64,000 bases of DNA from Coffea arabica (GCF_036785885.1 NC_092316.1:49857001-49921000), one strand, 5' to 3'; counted from the first letter of the stretch, positions 11,979 to 22,925 are shown. Numbers and translations: made by a program. Notes: a model not told the origin generated them from the sequence alone.

Positions 11979-14828
11979 TGTAACAGCCCCACCTTCCCCT
12001 AAGGCGAACCAAAGGGGTTAGCGGACTGCCTGCCCAACTCTCGCCAGGACTAACGGATCAGTTTACATCGATCTAATACGTTCCGGAACTTACCGATGCG
12101 CGCAACCAAGTCAAAATCACAAAATAAAATTAAAAAAAAAACGAAGAAAAATCGAAACCGATGATGAACAGTACCGGCCACGTCAGAATCCAGTTACTAG
12201 GCCGAGAGTAGCCAAAATTTTTCTTTTGCCGTTTGAAATACGAGTTGATCCGAAATTCAACCAAATATCAACCAAGCATACATACATTGAAATGTAACAT
12301 TTTCGAGCCAAAACGGCATATCAAACCATTCATTACGAATATACATGTTCGGTTTGCCAATCAAAAGAAAGTGAACCCAATACACATTAGGGTTTCATTT
12401 GAAGAGCTATTCAAAAGATACATTTACATGAGCTCAACTTGCTAGTACAACCCTTCCAAAAGTGATCATTTTCCTGTAAGGAAAACAAATGGAACGGAAT
12501 GAGCTTAAGCCCAGTGAGTTACTACCACATAAGCAACAAAGATCACATAAGTATAATCTTTCATTTCAAGTACACAATTAAGAAGTAAAACAAGTCGGTA
12601 AAAAGATACGGACGGCTCTCAAGAGCCCATTTCCACGCTTACATTCTTAATCTAATCTCATTGACTCTCCGTCAACGTTTATGAGTACCAACCGTAGACC
12701 TCACTTCACTCCATTCCTTCCACCAAACATACCCCAACCGGGCCCGCACTCCAATCAGTCATTTTGGTAATACTCGAGTATACCGGAACCAAGAGTCTCA
12801 TTACTACAAGATTCCCCAGCACAGTCCCCGTGGCACGTCAATATTCACGACCAAACCCTCGCCGACTCGATCCAATTGACTACCTACGGGTTGAGCTCAG
12901 TAATACAGTAAGACCGTTGGACATTCGTCCAAACTACACCAAATCAATTTTTCATGAATGGAATTCAATATCTCATATAGCAAGTGCAGTATTTCAGTAA
13001 AACGGTAAACAGTCATGAATGGAATCACAAGGGGGGTGAGAGCGGTCAAGTACACCCTCACCTCAATCATTTTCAATAGCCATATTAGCCGTCAAGGCAT
13101 CAAATTCACATATACCAAAGCCACATTGTAACATTTAAGTGAGTAGTATACTCACCAATCAATTAAGTGCTATTTCATGCACTTCCGTCAGGAGAGTGTC
13201 GTGAACCACCGTCACGCCCTAGAACACATAAGCAAGTACAATGAGACTCGATAACGAGTCATAAAGCAATGCCAATCACAACCCCAATAGGGTTTTACAA
13301 ACATGTACAAGCATTATAGCAAACCAGAAAATCAGGAAATGTAACTCATTTGACCCAACAACAAAAATAGTTTTGGCCTCCTAATGCGGTAATGGCACAA
13401 AATGCGTTACGCTTATCGGATGAGGGTGTAAAACCCATCATCTCGAAGCTAAAAGATAGGGCTACAACAATGTAGAAGGCCACTCAGTCCAAATCCTAGC
13501 ACAACTAGGTCAAAAATGCAGAATACCAAACCATAACCGTAATTGCAGGTTTACAAATCACACTATGCTGTAATTCGTACAACTCAGTCCATACAGGTCC
13601 AAATGCATTGATTCCAAAGGCATATGGTAGCTAAGACATCCAGATACATTTCATCAGAAGACACCAACATCCAAATCCAAAGCAATTCCAGTCAAAATAG
13701 CCAAATACAAGGGCAGTTCTGCCATCCTGATCAACCCAGAACAGCAACAGTAAAATTGACATACCTCACTTTACACTACTCCAAATGACCTGAAATTTTA
13801 CAGGCACCTCAAACTCATCAATACCTACAACTTTTATGTTTTGAGAAAAAGCTAATTCGGCCTCTAACCCTATGATCCAAAGCCGGACATAAAAGGGGGT
13901 TATGAAACCCTAACTTTTCTCATTTCAATCCAAACCCAAAATTGGTTGCAATTATCACTAATTCATACCTACTAGAGTCATTACCCCTCATTATCAACCA
14001 TCATAGATGACCACAACATCACATTCATATTAAACCAGAAAATTTCTCAAAAAAATAAAAACTTCACCAAATCACTTCAAACCAAGAAATAAATCACATA
14101 ATCCACCACTTTGGCTCCCATTAGGCACAATTTAAACATCATTAAGTATAGGAAGAAGTTTAAGCTTCACTTACCTAGTAAACAAGAGAGAGGGAGTTGT
14201 AGGACACCTTAGCTCTCCAAGAAAACTTCACTAATCAACTTACTAGCACCTAATGGAAGGATAATATGGAGTAGAAACTAATTTAGGTAAGTGGTTTGGA
14301 TGATTTGTGCTAGTTGGGAGCTTGAAAATTGAAGAAATCCTCTTCCTTCTTGAGCTTAAGAGAGCCGGCCATGGAGGAGTAAAAATGAGTGAATTTTGAG
14401 CAATTTTTAAGATATTTAATCTTTTGGTCAAAAAAGTCAAAAATTGGAATAGTAACTCTTAAATCCTATCAAATGATACCATGACACTTGGCACCTCATT
14501 AATGCATTCCTATCCTTTCTTTTCTCTCTCACATCAATCATTTCACACACTCTACTTATCTCTTAACACCCGATAAATTTTACACAGTATCCGGAATTTA
14601 ACCTAATTGGCCGAATTTTTCCGAACTTTTCGCACTAGTGGGTCCCACGTCCATTATATATTTTTAATTTTCCAAAAACTCTCCAATACTAGAAAAATCA
14701 TCTAAGAACTATAATTACTCATAAAATCCACCAAGAAAATATTCCTAAACCAGAAAATGCAACAAACATACAATTAAGGGGGAAAACCCTATGAAAAACA
14801 TTAAGGGAAAAAAATACGGGTTCTCACA
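11979..14828. mobile_element. solo LTR, 2.85 kb, 5-bp TSD
   Basis: Begins TGTAACAGCCCC and ends GGTTCTCACA, the TG...CA termini of a long terminal repeat. A perfect 5-bp target duplication GGTTT is at 11974-11978 and 14829-14833. There is no internal domain, no second LTR copy and no credible protein, so this is most simply a solo LTR left by LTR-LTR recombination. Read on the minus strand it starts TGTGAGAACCCGTA, which resembles long LTRs of plant Ty3/gypsy elements; the orientation and lineage are inference. Small open frames inside (12233-12445, 12764-13000, 14243-14440) look accidental. Confidence 0.85.
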
Positions 14829-14833
14829 GGTTT

Positions 14834-15270
14834 CTTGTCATCGTCCTCCTGTTCAGTAGTGACAAAAAGTAAGCCAAGTTATTAGCTAAATTTAGGCTTT
14901 CTGAATTTGTTCATCAACTATTAAAATTTAATTTCATCAAGATATATGGTAGCATGTGTGTCACATCACATTCCCTAAAAGTTGAAGGAAAAAAGAAGAT
15001 ATTAATATAAACTTTTCCTTACAATCGAAGTGTGTTCAAATAAGTGATTATTTAAAATATTATTTGAAATAATGATAATAATTTTTTTTCAAATATAATG
15101 TATGTGAAATTAAAATGGACTAAAAAAATAAAAAAATTAATTAAGAACTATATTTATGATACAAGTAGATATTCTTTAGAATAATTTTTCTATCCAAATT
15201 GTGGATGCTTGCGTAGGAGGCTATTACAATTTTTGGTTCAACTCGAATAACAATCACAAAGCAGTAGAGT
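14834..15270 (+). repeat. segmental-duplication block A2 (paralogue 17562-17750) and flank
   Basis: From about 14892 (TTAGGCTTTCTGAATTTG) to about 15075 this matches 17562-17750 (TTAGGCTTTCTCAATTTG, then TTCATCAACTATTAAAATTTA and TTATTTGAAATAAT). It is the continuation of block A1, now separated from it by the LINE and the solo LTR. The rest of the interval is AT-rich with no gene. Confidence 0.75.
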
Positions 15271-15580
15271 TTAAAGATGAACCAAATTAATTAATACTCG
15301 AATCGAGTTCGATTTAATAAAAACTCGTTCGAGTTTGATTCGCTAATTAGTCAAATTAAACTTAAACAGGGTAGGTTGTCCCCTTCGCGCTTTAAGTGCT
15401 GTGGGGCTTTATTTTCAATGACATTCAAAGTTAATAAAAAAAAACTTGTTCAAACTCGATTCGATAAATAAATAAATCAAATTCGAACAAAATCTCAAAT
15501 TTATTAAAATAATCAAACAAATTTAAACATTAGATGGTCGATTTGATTTGAGTCGTTTACACTCCTATAGATTAGTGGAA
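15270..15580. repeat. CTCGA-rich dispersed repeat, hAT-related fragment
   Basis: Contains repeated ACTCGAATCGAGTTCG-like words and ends in TTTACACTCCTA, reminiscent of the hAT terminus (TAGGGGTG read inward) seen at 35937 and 57877. An unrelated GC-richer stretch (about 15368-15410) interrupts it. No TSD could be found, so its ends are uncertain. Confidence 0.4.
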
Positions 15581-16024
15581 TGCAGCATTTTCAAATTCTT
15601 AAAGAGATCAAGCTGTTCTCCAGACTTAACTTGCATCCTGGTGCTCAACTAACAATTTAGGGAAAAAAAAAAACAAATTTGTGAAGCAAAAGTTAAAGAC
15701 TTGAAGTACCATGCAAGCTCCCTACGTGGAAATAGATGGAAGATTGTGGTACGTACCACACCACACATGGCAATACCCTATTTGCAGGTGCCAACATTTG
15801 GACCCCAAAACTCAACCATAATAAAGAACTCCGAAATCCGAGTACTCGGCCATTAATAGAGCTTTATAGCACGATTTGGACGTAGGCTAATATCTGGGCT
15901 TTTCTGGAAAATCGTCGTTGAATTCCTTTTGATCTCTTTATGTTCCCATCGTCTGATGTACAGTAGGAGTAAGCATAGAATAAAATCCATCGTATCAAAT
16001 TAAAAAAAAAAAAAAAGAACTCGG
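15581..16024. other. intergenic, nothing recognised
   Basis: No gene, RNA or defined repeat is seen. A minus-strand open frame (15864-16067) runs through a T tract and has no recognisable domain. Confidence 0.4.
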
Positions 16025-16390
16025 CTTTGAAATTGCGTGGCACAATTGAAGCCACTTCGTCTGCCATTTTCTGGTCCTATAGCTACGTTTTACTGAATTG
16101 CACGAACAGGGGAAGAGGCCATCTTAGATATTAATGTTCATTTTTATGTAAGTAGCACAGAAATAGACAGTTACCAAAATGTTGACTTTGGATTCCGTTA
16201 ATAATTAAAAGTTGGAAATTGAGTTATTTTCATAGTTAAGAGATGGAGCTAATATACGTAGCACAGAAATAGACTATAACCAAAATAGTGACTTTGATTC
16301 ATTAATAATTAAAAGTTTGAAATTCAGTTATTCTCACAATTAAAAGATGGAGGTAATGTACATCGTTCCTAATTTCTTAATTGTCACCTG
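16025..16390 (+). repeat. segmental-duplication blocks A3/A4 (paralogues 18664-18703 and 22349-22925)
   Basis: 16025-16064 (GCGTGGCACAATTGAAGCC) matches 18664-18703. Directly adjoining it, 16073-16390 (GAATTGCACGAACAG, GTAGCACAGAAATAGAC) matches 22349-22925. Inside, a unit of about 108 bp is tandemly duplicated (starts near 16151 and 16259). In this copy the two blocks are contiguous; in the other they are 3.6 kb apart with CHLP between them. Confidence 0.8.
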
Positions 16391-16601
16391 CTTATTTTTA
16401 GGGGTGTCAATTGAGTTTTTTTAGCCGAGTTTAGTAAGTCCAAACTAGTCTCATAAATTATTTGTATTTTTTAATTTCAGGTTTTCGGGCTTCCAGCTCA
16501 TATTAAAAAGCTTAAACTCAACTCACACGATTATAGAAGTTTCGGCCTCAAATTGGGCTTGAACCAAATTCATAATTATATATAATATATATATTATAAT
16601 T

Positions 16602-17750
16602 GACCTTAAAAAGTCTCCTTCCTCACCAAACAAAATGATAATTGAATAATAATTATTTTAAGCTCTCTTTCTTTTTATGAATGAATTAGGTTAGACGTGA
16701 CAAATGAAGTCTGTTCCCTAAAATGAGTTAAATGGAGAAAAAAAATATGTAGGAAAATATATACAATACGACTACGACTAAGGGTGGGTTTGAAAAAATT
16801 AAAATCTAAAAATTGAAATATGAAATCTGAAGTTTGAATCCAATAAGTTATTAAATTGATAAGTATTAAATCAGATATATTTGAGTGTATATCACATTCA
16901 GTGATTCATTTATCATTTATTTTTTGGAACAAGTTTTGTTTAGAAAATTCAATACTATTTAATTAAGTCAGATGTTCAATTTTTTGTTATCAAACGCGTC
17001 TTAATAGTGCATTTGATTAAACTAAACTCTGAAATGTAAAATCTGAAATTTGAACCCGTTAGGTTATTGAATTTTTAAGTACTAAATCTGATAAATTTGA
17101 GATATATCACATTAAATGATAAGTGAGTAACTTATCATTTATTTTTTGGAACAAGTTTTGCCTAAAAAATTCAATGTCGCTTAATTAATTCAAACGTTCT
17201 ATTTTTTGTTGTCAACCACATCTGAACATGTTAAAATCTAAATCACTAAATTTAAGTACTGAATTGAGTTATCAAATAGAATTTAAGACAGAGTAAATTC
17301 AGTGATAAGATAAATAGGAAGATGCCTCACTTTATAACCACCATCTGTCTTTTGCTCTCTTTTGTGGATAAAGTTAATCTTAGGCCCATACTATTCATTT
17401 TGAAATCTGATGTTGATGTTTCGTTTATTATAGTAATGTTGAAATCTGTAATTTTCGTTGCAAATTTATTTTTGTCCATAGCAGCAGCTCATGCGGGGCA
17501 ACTTGGCAGATTTGTTGCATTTCCTGATTTCGACAAAACTCGCTGGGTTGTCATCAAGCAGTTAGGCTTTCTCAATTTGTTCATCAACTATTAAAATTTA
17601 GTTTCAGTGGTGATACGTGTTAACGCGTGTGCCACATCACAGCCCCCAAGTTGAAGGAGAAAAGATATTAGTACAAAACTCTTCCTCACAACCGAATTAT
17701 GATTTATGAGTGTGTTTGGGTCGGATATTATTTGAAATAATTCTTTTTAA
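16602..17750 (+). repeat. segmental-duplication second copy, blocks B1-B3
   Basis: 16602-16758 matches 5106-5250, 17446-17560 matches 5241-5345, and 17562-17750 matches 14892-15075. Between the first two lies about 680 bp not found in the other copy, made largely of two tandem repeats (16783-17003 and 17005-17232). An open frame at 17322-17594 includes a slightly GC-richer stretch (AAAHAGQLGRF) missing from the paralogue. I do not recognise it as a gene. Confidence 0.7.
16783..17232 (+). repeat. two tandem copies of a ~220-bp AT-rich repeat
   Basis: Copy 1 (about 16783-17003) and copy 2 (about 17005-17232) share CTGAARTTTGAA, TTATCATTTATTTTTTGGAAC and AAGTTTTG in the same order, with ends resembling GTTATCAAACGCGTC / GCATTTGATTAAAC. 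They look like two head-to-tail MITE-like units. Divergence is moderate, so the duplication is not very recent. Confidence 0.65.
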
Positions 17751-17779
17751 AAAAATATTGTAATAAGTTTTTAATGTGA

Positions 17780-18645
17780 GCTTAGCTCTGTTTGGATTTA
17801 ATAATTTTTAAAAAAATTATTTTTGTCTTTTACATTTACAATAATAAATTTTAAAAATAACTTCAAAAATAACTTAAAAAATATATTAAAGATATTTTTA
17901 AAAAATAAAAAAAATTTCCCTCTTTTTCTTCCATGTGCTATGTACTATCACCACACCATTCATTACACTCCACAAACACCGTCACCGTCCCCACACCCAC
18001 AACCCCCCTTCTCTCTTTCTCTCCACCTCCCAATCCCTCCCCCTCCCCCTCCCCCTCTACTAACCACAATCTTCCTGGTCGCGGCCATATCTGATCGCTA
18101 CTAGAAAGGTCTCGACCAAGGAGGTCGCAGCTAGAGTGGTGACTGGAGTCGTAGCCATTACCTACGAGTGGGAGAAGGGTTTGGAGCTAGGGGAGAGGAG
18201 GAGAGGGGGGAGGAGAGGGAGGAAAGAGCGGGGAGCAGAGGGAGAGAGAGGGACCGCGACTAGAAAGGTCTCGACAAAGGAGGTCGCAGCTAGAGTGGTA
18301 ACTGGAGTCGTAGCCATTACCTACGAGTGGGAGAAGGGTTTGGGGCTGGGGGAGAGGAGGAGAGGGGGGAGGAGGGAGAGGAAAGAGGAAGGGGGAGGAA
18401 AGAGCGGGGAGGAGAGGGAGAGGTGTGGTAATGCTGGTGGATGATGTAAAATTTTAAAAAATATCCAAAAAAGTGATAAATTATAAAAATATCTTAAAAT
18501 ATATTTTAAAAATCTTTAAAAATACTCCTAAAAATACTTCAAAAGCATCTATAATAAAAATTTTTCATATATACAATTACAGTAAAATTCTAAAAAACAC
18601 TAAAAAAAAAAAAACTAATCCAAATAGTTATGGTATAATCAAATA
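17780..18645. mobile_element. composite element: AT-rich inverted arms around a GC-rich core
   Basis: The left arm begins near CTGTTTGGATTTAATAATTT and the right end reads, inverted, CTATTTGGATTAGTTTTTT. Both arms are extremely AT-rich and loosely complementary. The core (17930-18430) is very GC/AG-rich and holds a 159-bp tandem duplication: the unit begins CTAGAAAGGTCTCGAC at 18101 and 18260. Arms plus foreign-looking core suggest a Mutator-like element carrying captured DNA, but no clean TSD was found. The Arg/Gly-rich open frame at 18136-18444 reflects base composition rather than a recognised protein. It lies about 400 bp upstream of CHLP. Confidence 0.45.
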
Positions 18646-18808
18646 AATTTATACAAATAATAAATCTGAAACTGCGTGGCACAATTGAAGCCACTTCTTC
18701 TGCCACATGCAAAACCAGTACAATCACTCCCCTTCTGGCCAGAGAAGAAAAGTTCACTCGTACTCCATACTCCTGTTAGAAAATGCCCCCAAAAAAAATC
18801 CTAAAAAC

Positions 18809-18832
18809 AAAGAAAGAAAGAAAGAAAGAAAA
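18809..18832. repeat. (AAAG)n microsatellite
   Basis: A short run of AAAG/GAAA repeats about 200 bp upstream of the CHLP start codon, probably in or near its 5' leader. Confidence 0.8.
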
Positions 18833-19037
18833 CAAATCCAAAATCTATCCTCATTATCCTCAATAAATCCTACCCCTCCATCCCCACCCATCCAACGGTC
18901 CCTATCCCAAACCATATCCATAAAAATCATCGAAAAATTCCACAAATCTTTTTTATCTTTCTAAGTTGCTGCTGGACTTCTCTTGCTCTTGGCTGGTTCT
19001 CACTTCTTTCTCAGTAAGTAAACTAACCAAAAGAAAT

Positions 19038-20444
19038 ATGGCTTCAATTGCCCTGAACCTGAAGACCTTCGTTGGACTCCGGCCAGCGTCGCCGGAGAAC
19101 AACCCCATAACCACCCTCGCAAAACCCAGCTCCACCACCACTGCCGCCCGCAAACAGCTCCGCATAAATGCCGCCAAAACCAGCCCAAAAGTCACTGGCC
19201 GCAACCTCAGGGTCGCAGTGGTAGGTGGAGGCCCTGCTGGTGGCTCCGCCGCTGAGACTCTCGCAAAAGGTGGCATCGAAACCTTCCTCATCGAGCGCAA
19301 GCTCGACAACTGCAAGCCCTGCGGCGGCGCCATCCCGCTGTGCATGGTGGGCGAATTCGACCTCCCGCTAGACATCATAGACCGCCGGGTCACCAAGATG
19401 AAGATGATTTCCCCCTCCAACGTCGCCGTAGACATCGGCCAAACCCTCAAGCCCCACGAGTACATCGGAATGGTCCGCCGTGAGGTCCTCGACGCCTACC
19501 TCCGCGACCGCGCCGCCACTGCCGGAGCTACCGTGATAAACGGACTATTCCTGAAAATGGAAATGCCTAGCTCCAAAACAGCCCCTTACTGCCTCCACTA
19601 CACCGATTACAAAGCGAAAACCCGCGTCTCCGGCGAGAAAAAGACTCTGGAAGTCGACGCCGTAATCGGAGCCGACGGTGCCAACTCCCGGATCGCAAAG
19701 TCCATCAATGCCGGAGACTACGAATACGCAATAGCCTTCCAAGAACGCGTAAAAATCCCAGACGAAAAGATGAAATACTACGAGGATCTTGCCGAAATGT
19801 ACGTCGGAGACGACGTCTCACCGGACTTTTACGGGTGGGTTTTCCCCAAATGTGACCACGTGGCGATCGGCACCGGCACTGTCACCCACAAACCCGACAT
19901 CAAGAAATTCCAGCTAGCCACAAGGCTAAGAGCCAGAGACAAGATTGCAGGGGGGAAGATCATAAGAGTGGAGGCTCATCCCATCCCGGAGCATCCCCGG
20001 CCGAGGAGACTGCTGGACAGAGCCGCATTGGTGGGGGACGCGGCCGGATACGTGACGAAATGCTCCGGCGAGGGGATTTATTTCGCGGCGAAAAGCGGGA
20101 GAATGTGTGCAGAGGCAATAGTTGAGGGATCAGAGAATGGAAAGAGAATGGTGGAAGAAGGGGATTTGAGGAAGTATTTGGAGAAGTGGGACAAGACATA
20201 TTGGCCGACTTACAAGGTTCTTGATGTTCTGCAGAAGCTGTTTTACAGGTCGAATCCGGCAAGGGAAGCATTTGTGGAGATGTGTGCTGATGAATACGTG
20301 CAGAAGATGACTTTTGATAGCTATCTATACAAGAAGGTTGCTCCTGGGAATCCCATTGAGGATTTGAAGCTGGCTGTGAATACAATTGGGAGTTTGGTGA
20401 GGGCTAATGCTTTGAGGAGGGAGATGGATAAGCTCAGTGTATGA
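19038..20444 (+). CDS. CHLP: geranylgeranyl diphosphate/geranylgeranyl-chlorophyll reductase, plastid
   Basis: Flavoenzyme that uses NADPH to reduce the geranylgeranyl chain to phytyl, supplying chlorophyll, tocopherol and phylloquinone synthesis in the chloroplast. The 468-residue frame from ATG 19038 matches the usual family length. Upstream in-frame codons back to 18966 start at TTG and are not used. Residues 1 to about 44 are Ser/Thr/Ala-rich, a plastid transit peptide. The dinucleotide-binding motif VAVVGGGPAGGS is at about 59-70, the family signature NCKPCGGAIPLC near 95-106, and the second FAD-contact motif VGDAAGYVTKCSGEG near 331-345. The frame has no intron and ends at TGA 20442-20444. 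The 5' half is GC-rich compared with its surroundings. No defect is seen. The gene lies exactly at an indel between duplicated flanking blocks (see findings). Confidence 0.97.
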   Translation: MASIALNLKTFVGLRPASPENNPITTLAKPSSTTTAARKQLRINAAKTSPKVTGRNLRVAVVGGGPAGGSAAETLAKGGIETFLIERKLDNCKPCGGAIPLCMVGEFDLPLDIIDRRVTKMKMISPSNVAVDIGQTLKPHEYIGMVRREVLDAYLRDRAATAGATVINGLFLKMEMPSSKTAPYCLHYTDYKAKTRVSGEKKTLEVDAVIGADGANSRIAKSINAGDYEYAIAFQERVKIPDEKMKYYEDLAEMYVGDDVSPDFYGWVFPKCDHVAIGTGTVTHKPDIKKFQLATRLRARDKIAGGKIIRVEAHPIPEHPRPRRLLDRAALVGDAAGYVTKCSGEGIYFAAKSGRMCAEAIVEGSENGKRMVEEGDLRKYLEKWDKTYWPTYKVLDVLQKLFYRSNPAREAFVEMCADEYVQKMTFDSYLYKKVAPGNPIEDLKLAVNTIGSLVRANALRREMDKLSV

Positions 20445-21839
20445 GGGATTGGTTTTTTTTTACCAGACTTTTAAAGTTAGTTAATTAAACCTGTGAGGAG
20501 GGACTGATTAATTGTTAGTATTTGATACATTTTGTGTATTTTTTTTTTTGAATGTGGATTGAGGACTCAAAAAAATTAATGTGGATTGAGGAATAGTGAT
20601 TCTAATTTGTGCATCCATAGTTCAAAGTTATATATGATCTTTCGGAGGAAGGTTGGATGTCAGCTTGTAATACTATAGTAGTAATTTGTGCTTTTCTGAT
20701 CCCAAAGTGTACCAAGCTTGAAAGATCTCAAAGTTTCGTGTCCAACAATCACTTTGGTCTCCATGGGATAAAAGATGTGGATTCCTTTTTTTTTTTTTTT
20801 TCCTTTTGAAACAATGACGTTCACATTATTGTATTGATGTACTTATTCTTCTTTTTTTTTTTTTTTTGTCAAAAATTGATGTACTTATTCGAGCGAGCAA
20901 ATCTTATATAATTTAACAGTGTATATATACTATTAACGTAAGATGATAATATATATACTATTAACGTAAGATGATAATAGTATTAGTGGCATTGTTTGGA
21001 TAGTCATTTTTTGCCGGAAAATTACATTGTTTTTCGTGATCATGTTTTTTATTATTTTATTTCCTCACATACATCAAATCGCTACAGTAATTTTTCTACA
21101 AAAAAATTCTAGAAGATGCAATCCAAACATAGTGTTAGATAAATTAGCGTAAGATAATTATATACTATTAGTGTTAGATGAATGATAATCGTGCGAAATT
21201 TGAACTTCATAACTATGCAAAAGTTAAATTTTTGTATAAATTTTTTATTTGTATAAAAAATGTGGATTCAGTTTTTAAAAGTTGTAAAAAAAATTTGTAT
21301 AATGGGGAAAGATATGTAAGATTTCCAACAGGGCCAATGCCTGTTTTGTGCCAATCAAATTCAAATGGACTATGAAACGTTGAAGTCTTTAAATGCTCAA
21401 TTTTAGTATTGGAGGCCCAAGCTTTCAAGACGGATACTCTTCAAAAAGAAATCTACACTTTTTTTTTCCTTCAAAAAAAAAAAAAAAAAGAAATCTACAC
21501 TTTCCGTACATTTATCATTTGTACCGTTAAGTGCATATAAATTGGAGGGAATGGAATTAACACTTTACCTTCTCAACTGTTTTCTGCCATGATATACGAA
21601 TTATGCATACATGTCCAACTAAGTTCTTTTAATCTGATATAAGAGACTGATTACTGATGCCTACTAGTTCAGACATCAATGTGTTTTTTTATTTCTGGAC
21701 GAGCAAATCTTTGGAATATATCGTTGTAAATGCAAGAAGAATAATTGGAAGCAAATTTGGTTTGTTTAGTTAAATTGGTTTAATTTGCAAAATATGGCAA
21801 AATTGGTATAGAAAGGTGCATGCTCGTTGTATTTTTTAT
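20445..21839. other. CHLP 3' flank and intergenic DNA
   Basis: Holds the CHLP 3' untranslated region, whose end I cannot define, then AT-rich DNA. Within it are a perfect 26-bp tandem duplication (unit ATATATACTATTAACGTAAG..., about 20923-20976) and a MITE-like piece at 20990-21135 listed separately. No gene is seen. Confidence 0.5.
20990..21135. mobile_element. short MITE-like element with GTTTGGAT ends
   Basis: The left end CATTGTTTGGATAG and the inverted right end CACTATGTTTGGATTG are complementary over roughly 14 bp and enclose about 120 bp. No unambiguous target duplication, so the superfamily is not assigned. A similar structure occurs at 31843-31975. Confidence 0.45.
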
Positions 21840-22215
21840 GGCAAAATCTCACTTCTCATATTATTTTTTATTTCAATATTTATTAGATCGTTGTATCCTT
21901 CAAAAACATCTCATTTTAATTCGTTTCATGTCCCTTTAGGTTCCAACAATTATTTATAGGGTAGAATACAAAAAATAAAAAACTAAATAACAATACATAA
22001 CAGAAAACGAAAAATCAGAAAATTTATTAAAAACCCATTTTTAGTTTAATTTTATTTCTCAAGTATGTGATCTTTTATATTCTGCTCTATTAGTAGTATT
22101 AGAATTTAAAGGGATAAAAAAAAGAATTAAAATAGGATGATCATGAAAGATATATGGCAATTTAATAAATGTTGAGGTAGAAAATAGTAAAAAAAGTAGG
22201 GCAGAAAATGTTTTG
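21840..22215. repeat. degenerate long inverted repeat (foldback-like)
   Basis: The left arm (TATTATTTTTTATTTCAATATTTATTAG) and the inverted right arm (CTACTTTTTTTACTATTTTCTACCTCAACATTTATTAAA) align with gaps over about 100 bp. The layout resembles the clean Mutator-type MITE at 61203-61572 (shared TTTTAATTC...CTTTAGG/CCTTAAG-type words) but is older. No TSD was found. Confidence 0.35.
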
Positions 22216-22348
22216 CGCGATTGTATATGGCCAAGAGGAAGAACGCGTTATGAAAACTTCTTCTACTTACTAAACTAATTTTCTTCAAATTTGGTTCTAC
22301 GTCGCTTAATTGCATTGCCTTCAAGAGAGACTCAAAATCCATGTCTAG

Positions 22349-22925
22349 TCTTATAGCTAAGTTTTATTGAATTGCACGAACAGTTAAGAGGCCATCTTAC
22401 ATATTATTGTTCATTTTCATGCAAGTAGCACAGAAATAGACTATTACCAAAATGTTGACTTTGGATTCCCTTAATAATTAAAAGTTGGAAATTAAGTTAT
22501 TTTCATACTCCCTCCATCCCATTGAAAGTATCATATTTTTTATTTTAAGATTCCACAAAATATTTGTCACGTTAAGAAAATCAAAGCCTTTTTCAGTTTC
22601 TTCTTCCAATATAGTCCCTCTGTTTAATCATATGTATGTTACAATTCAAATTCAAATTTTAAATTTGTGAGAGTAAGATTGAAAAGGAAAGTATAAACAT
22701 CACAATCAAACCACTATTCTTAAAAAGTTGGATTCTTGAAACACGATAAAATAATTGGAACAGAGGGAATAATTAAAGGATGGAGCTAATATACGTAGCA
22801 CAGAAATCGACTATGGCCAAAATATTGACTTTGGATTCCTTAATAATTAAAAGTTGGAAATTGAGTTATTTTCATAGTTAAAAGATGGAGCTAATATAAA
22901 TCTTTCTTAATTTCGTAATTGTCAC
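22349..22925 (+). repeat. segmental-duplication block B4 (paralogue 16073-16390), split by a MITE
   Basis: Matches 16073-16390 from TATAGCTAAGTTTTATTG through GTAGCACAGAAATAGAC and the 108-bp internal tandem. The paralogue is continuous where this copy contains the Stowaway element at 22508-22769. Confidence 0.85.
22508..22769. mobile_element. Stowaway MITE with empty paralogous site
   Basis: Starts CTCCCTCCATCCCATTG; the inverted end reads TTCCCTCTGTTCCAATT. It is flanked by TA (22506-22507 and 22770-22771). In the duplicate block the sequence runs uninterrupted across a single TA (near 16229), so the insertion and its target duplication are confirmed by an empty site. No coding capacity. 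Confidence 0.88.

Noticed and set aside
12233..14440. Scattered short frames in the 2.85-kb LTR
   Set aside because: No similarity to any domain, inconsistent strand and phase, and located inside a solo LTR.
17322..17594. 90-codon frame containing a slightly protein-like stretch
   Set aside because: The paralogous block at 5241-5345 shares part of the DNA but not the frame, and no homologous domain is recognised.
18136..18444. Arg/Gly/Glu-rich open frame of 102 codons
   Set aside because: It is produced by a purine-rich tandem duplication. The two halves repeat, no domain is seen, and it lies in a composite repeat.
18966..19037. N-terminal extension of CHLP
   Set aside because: It begins at TTG. 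The ATG at 19038 gives the normal length and a typical transit peptide start.
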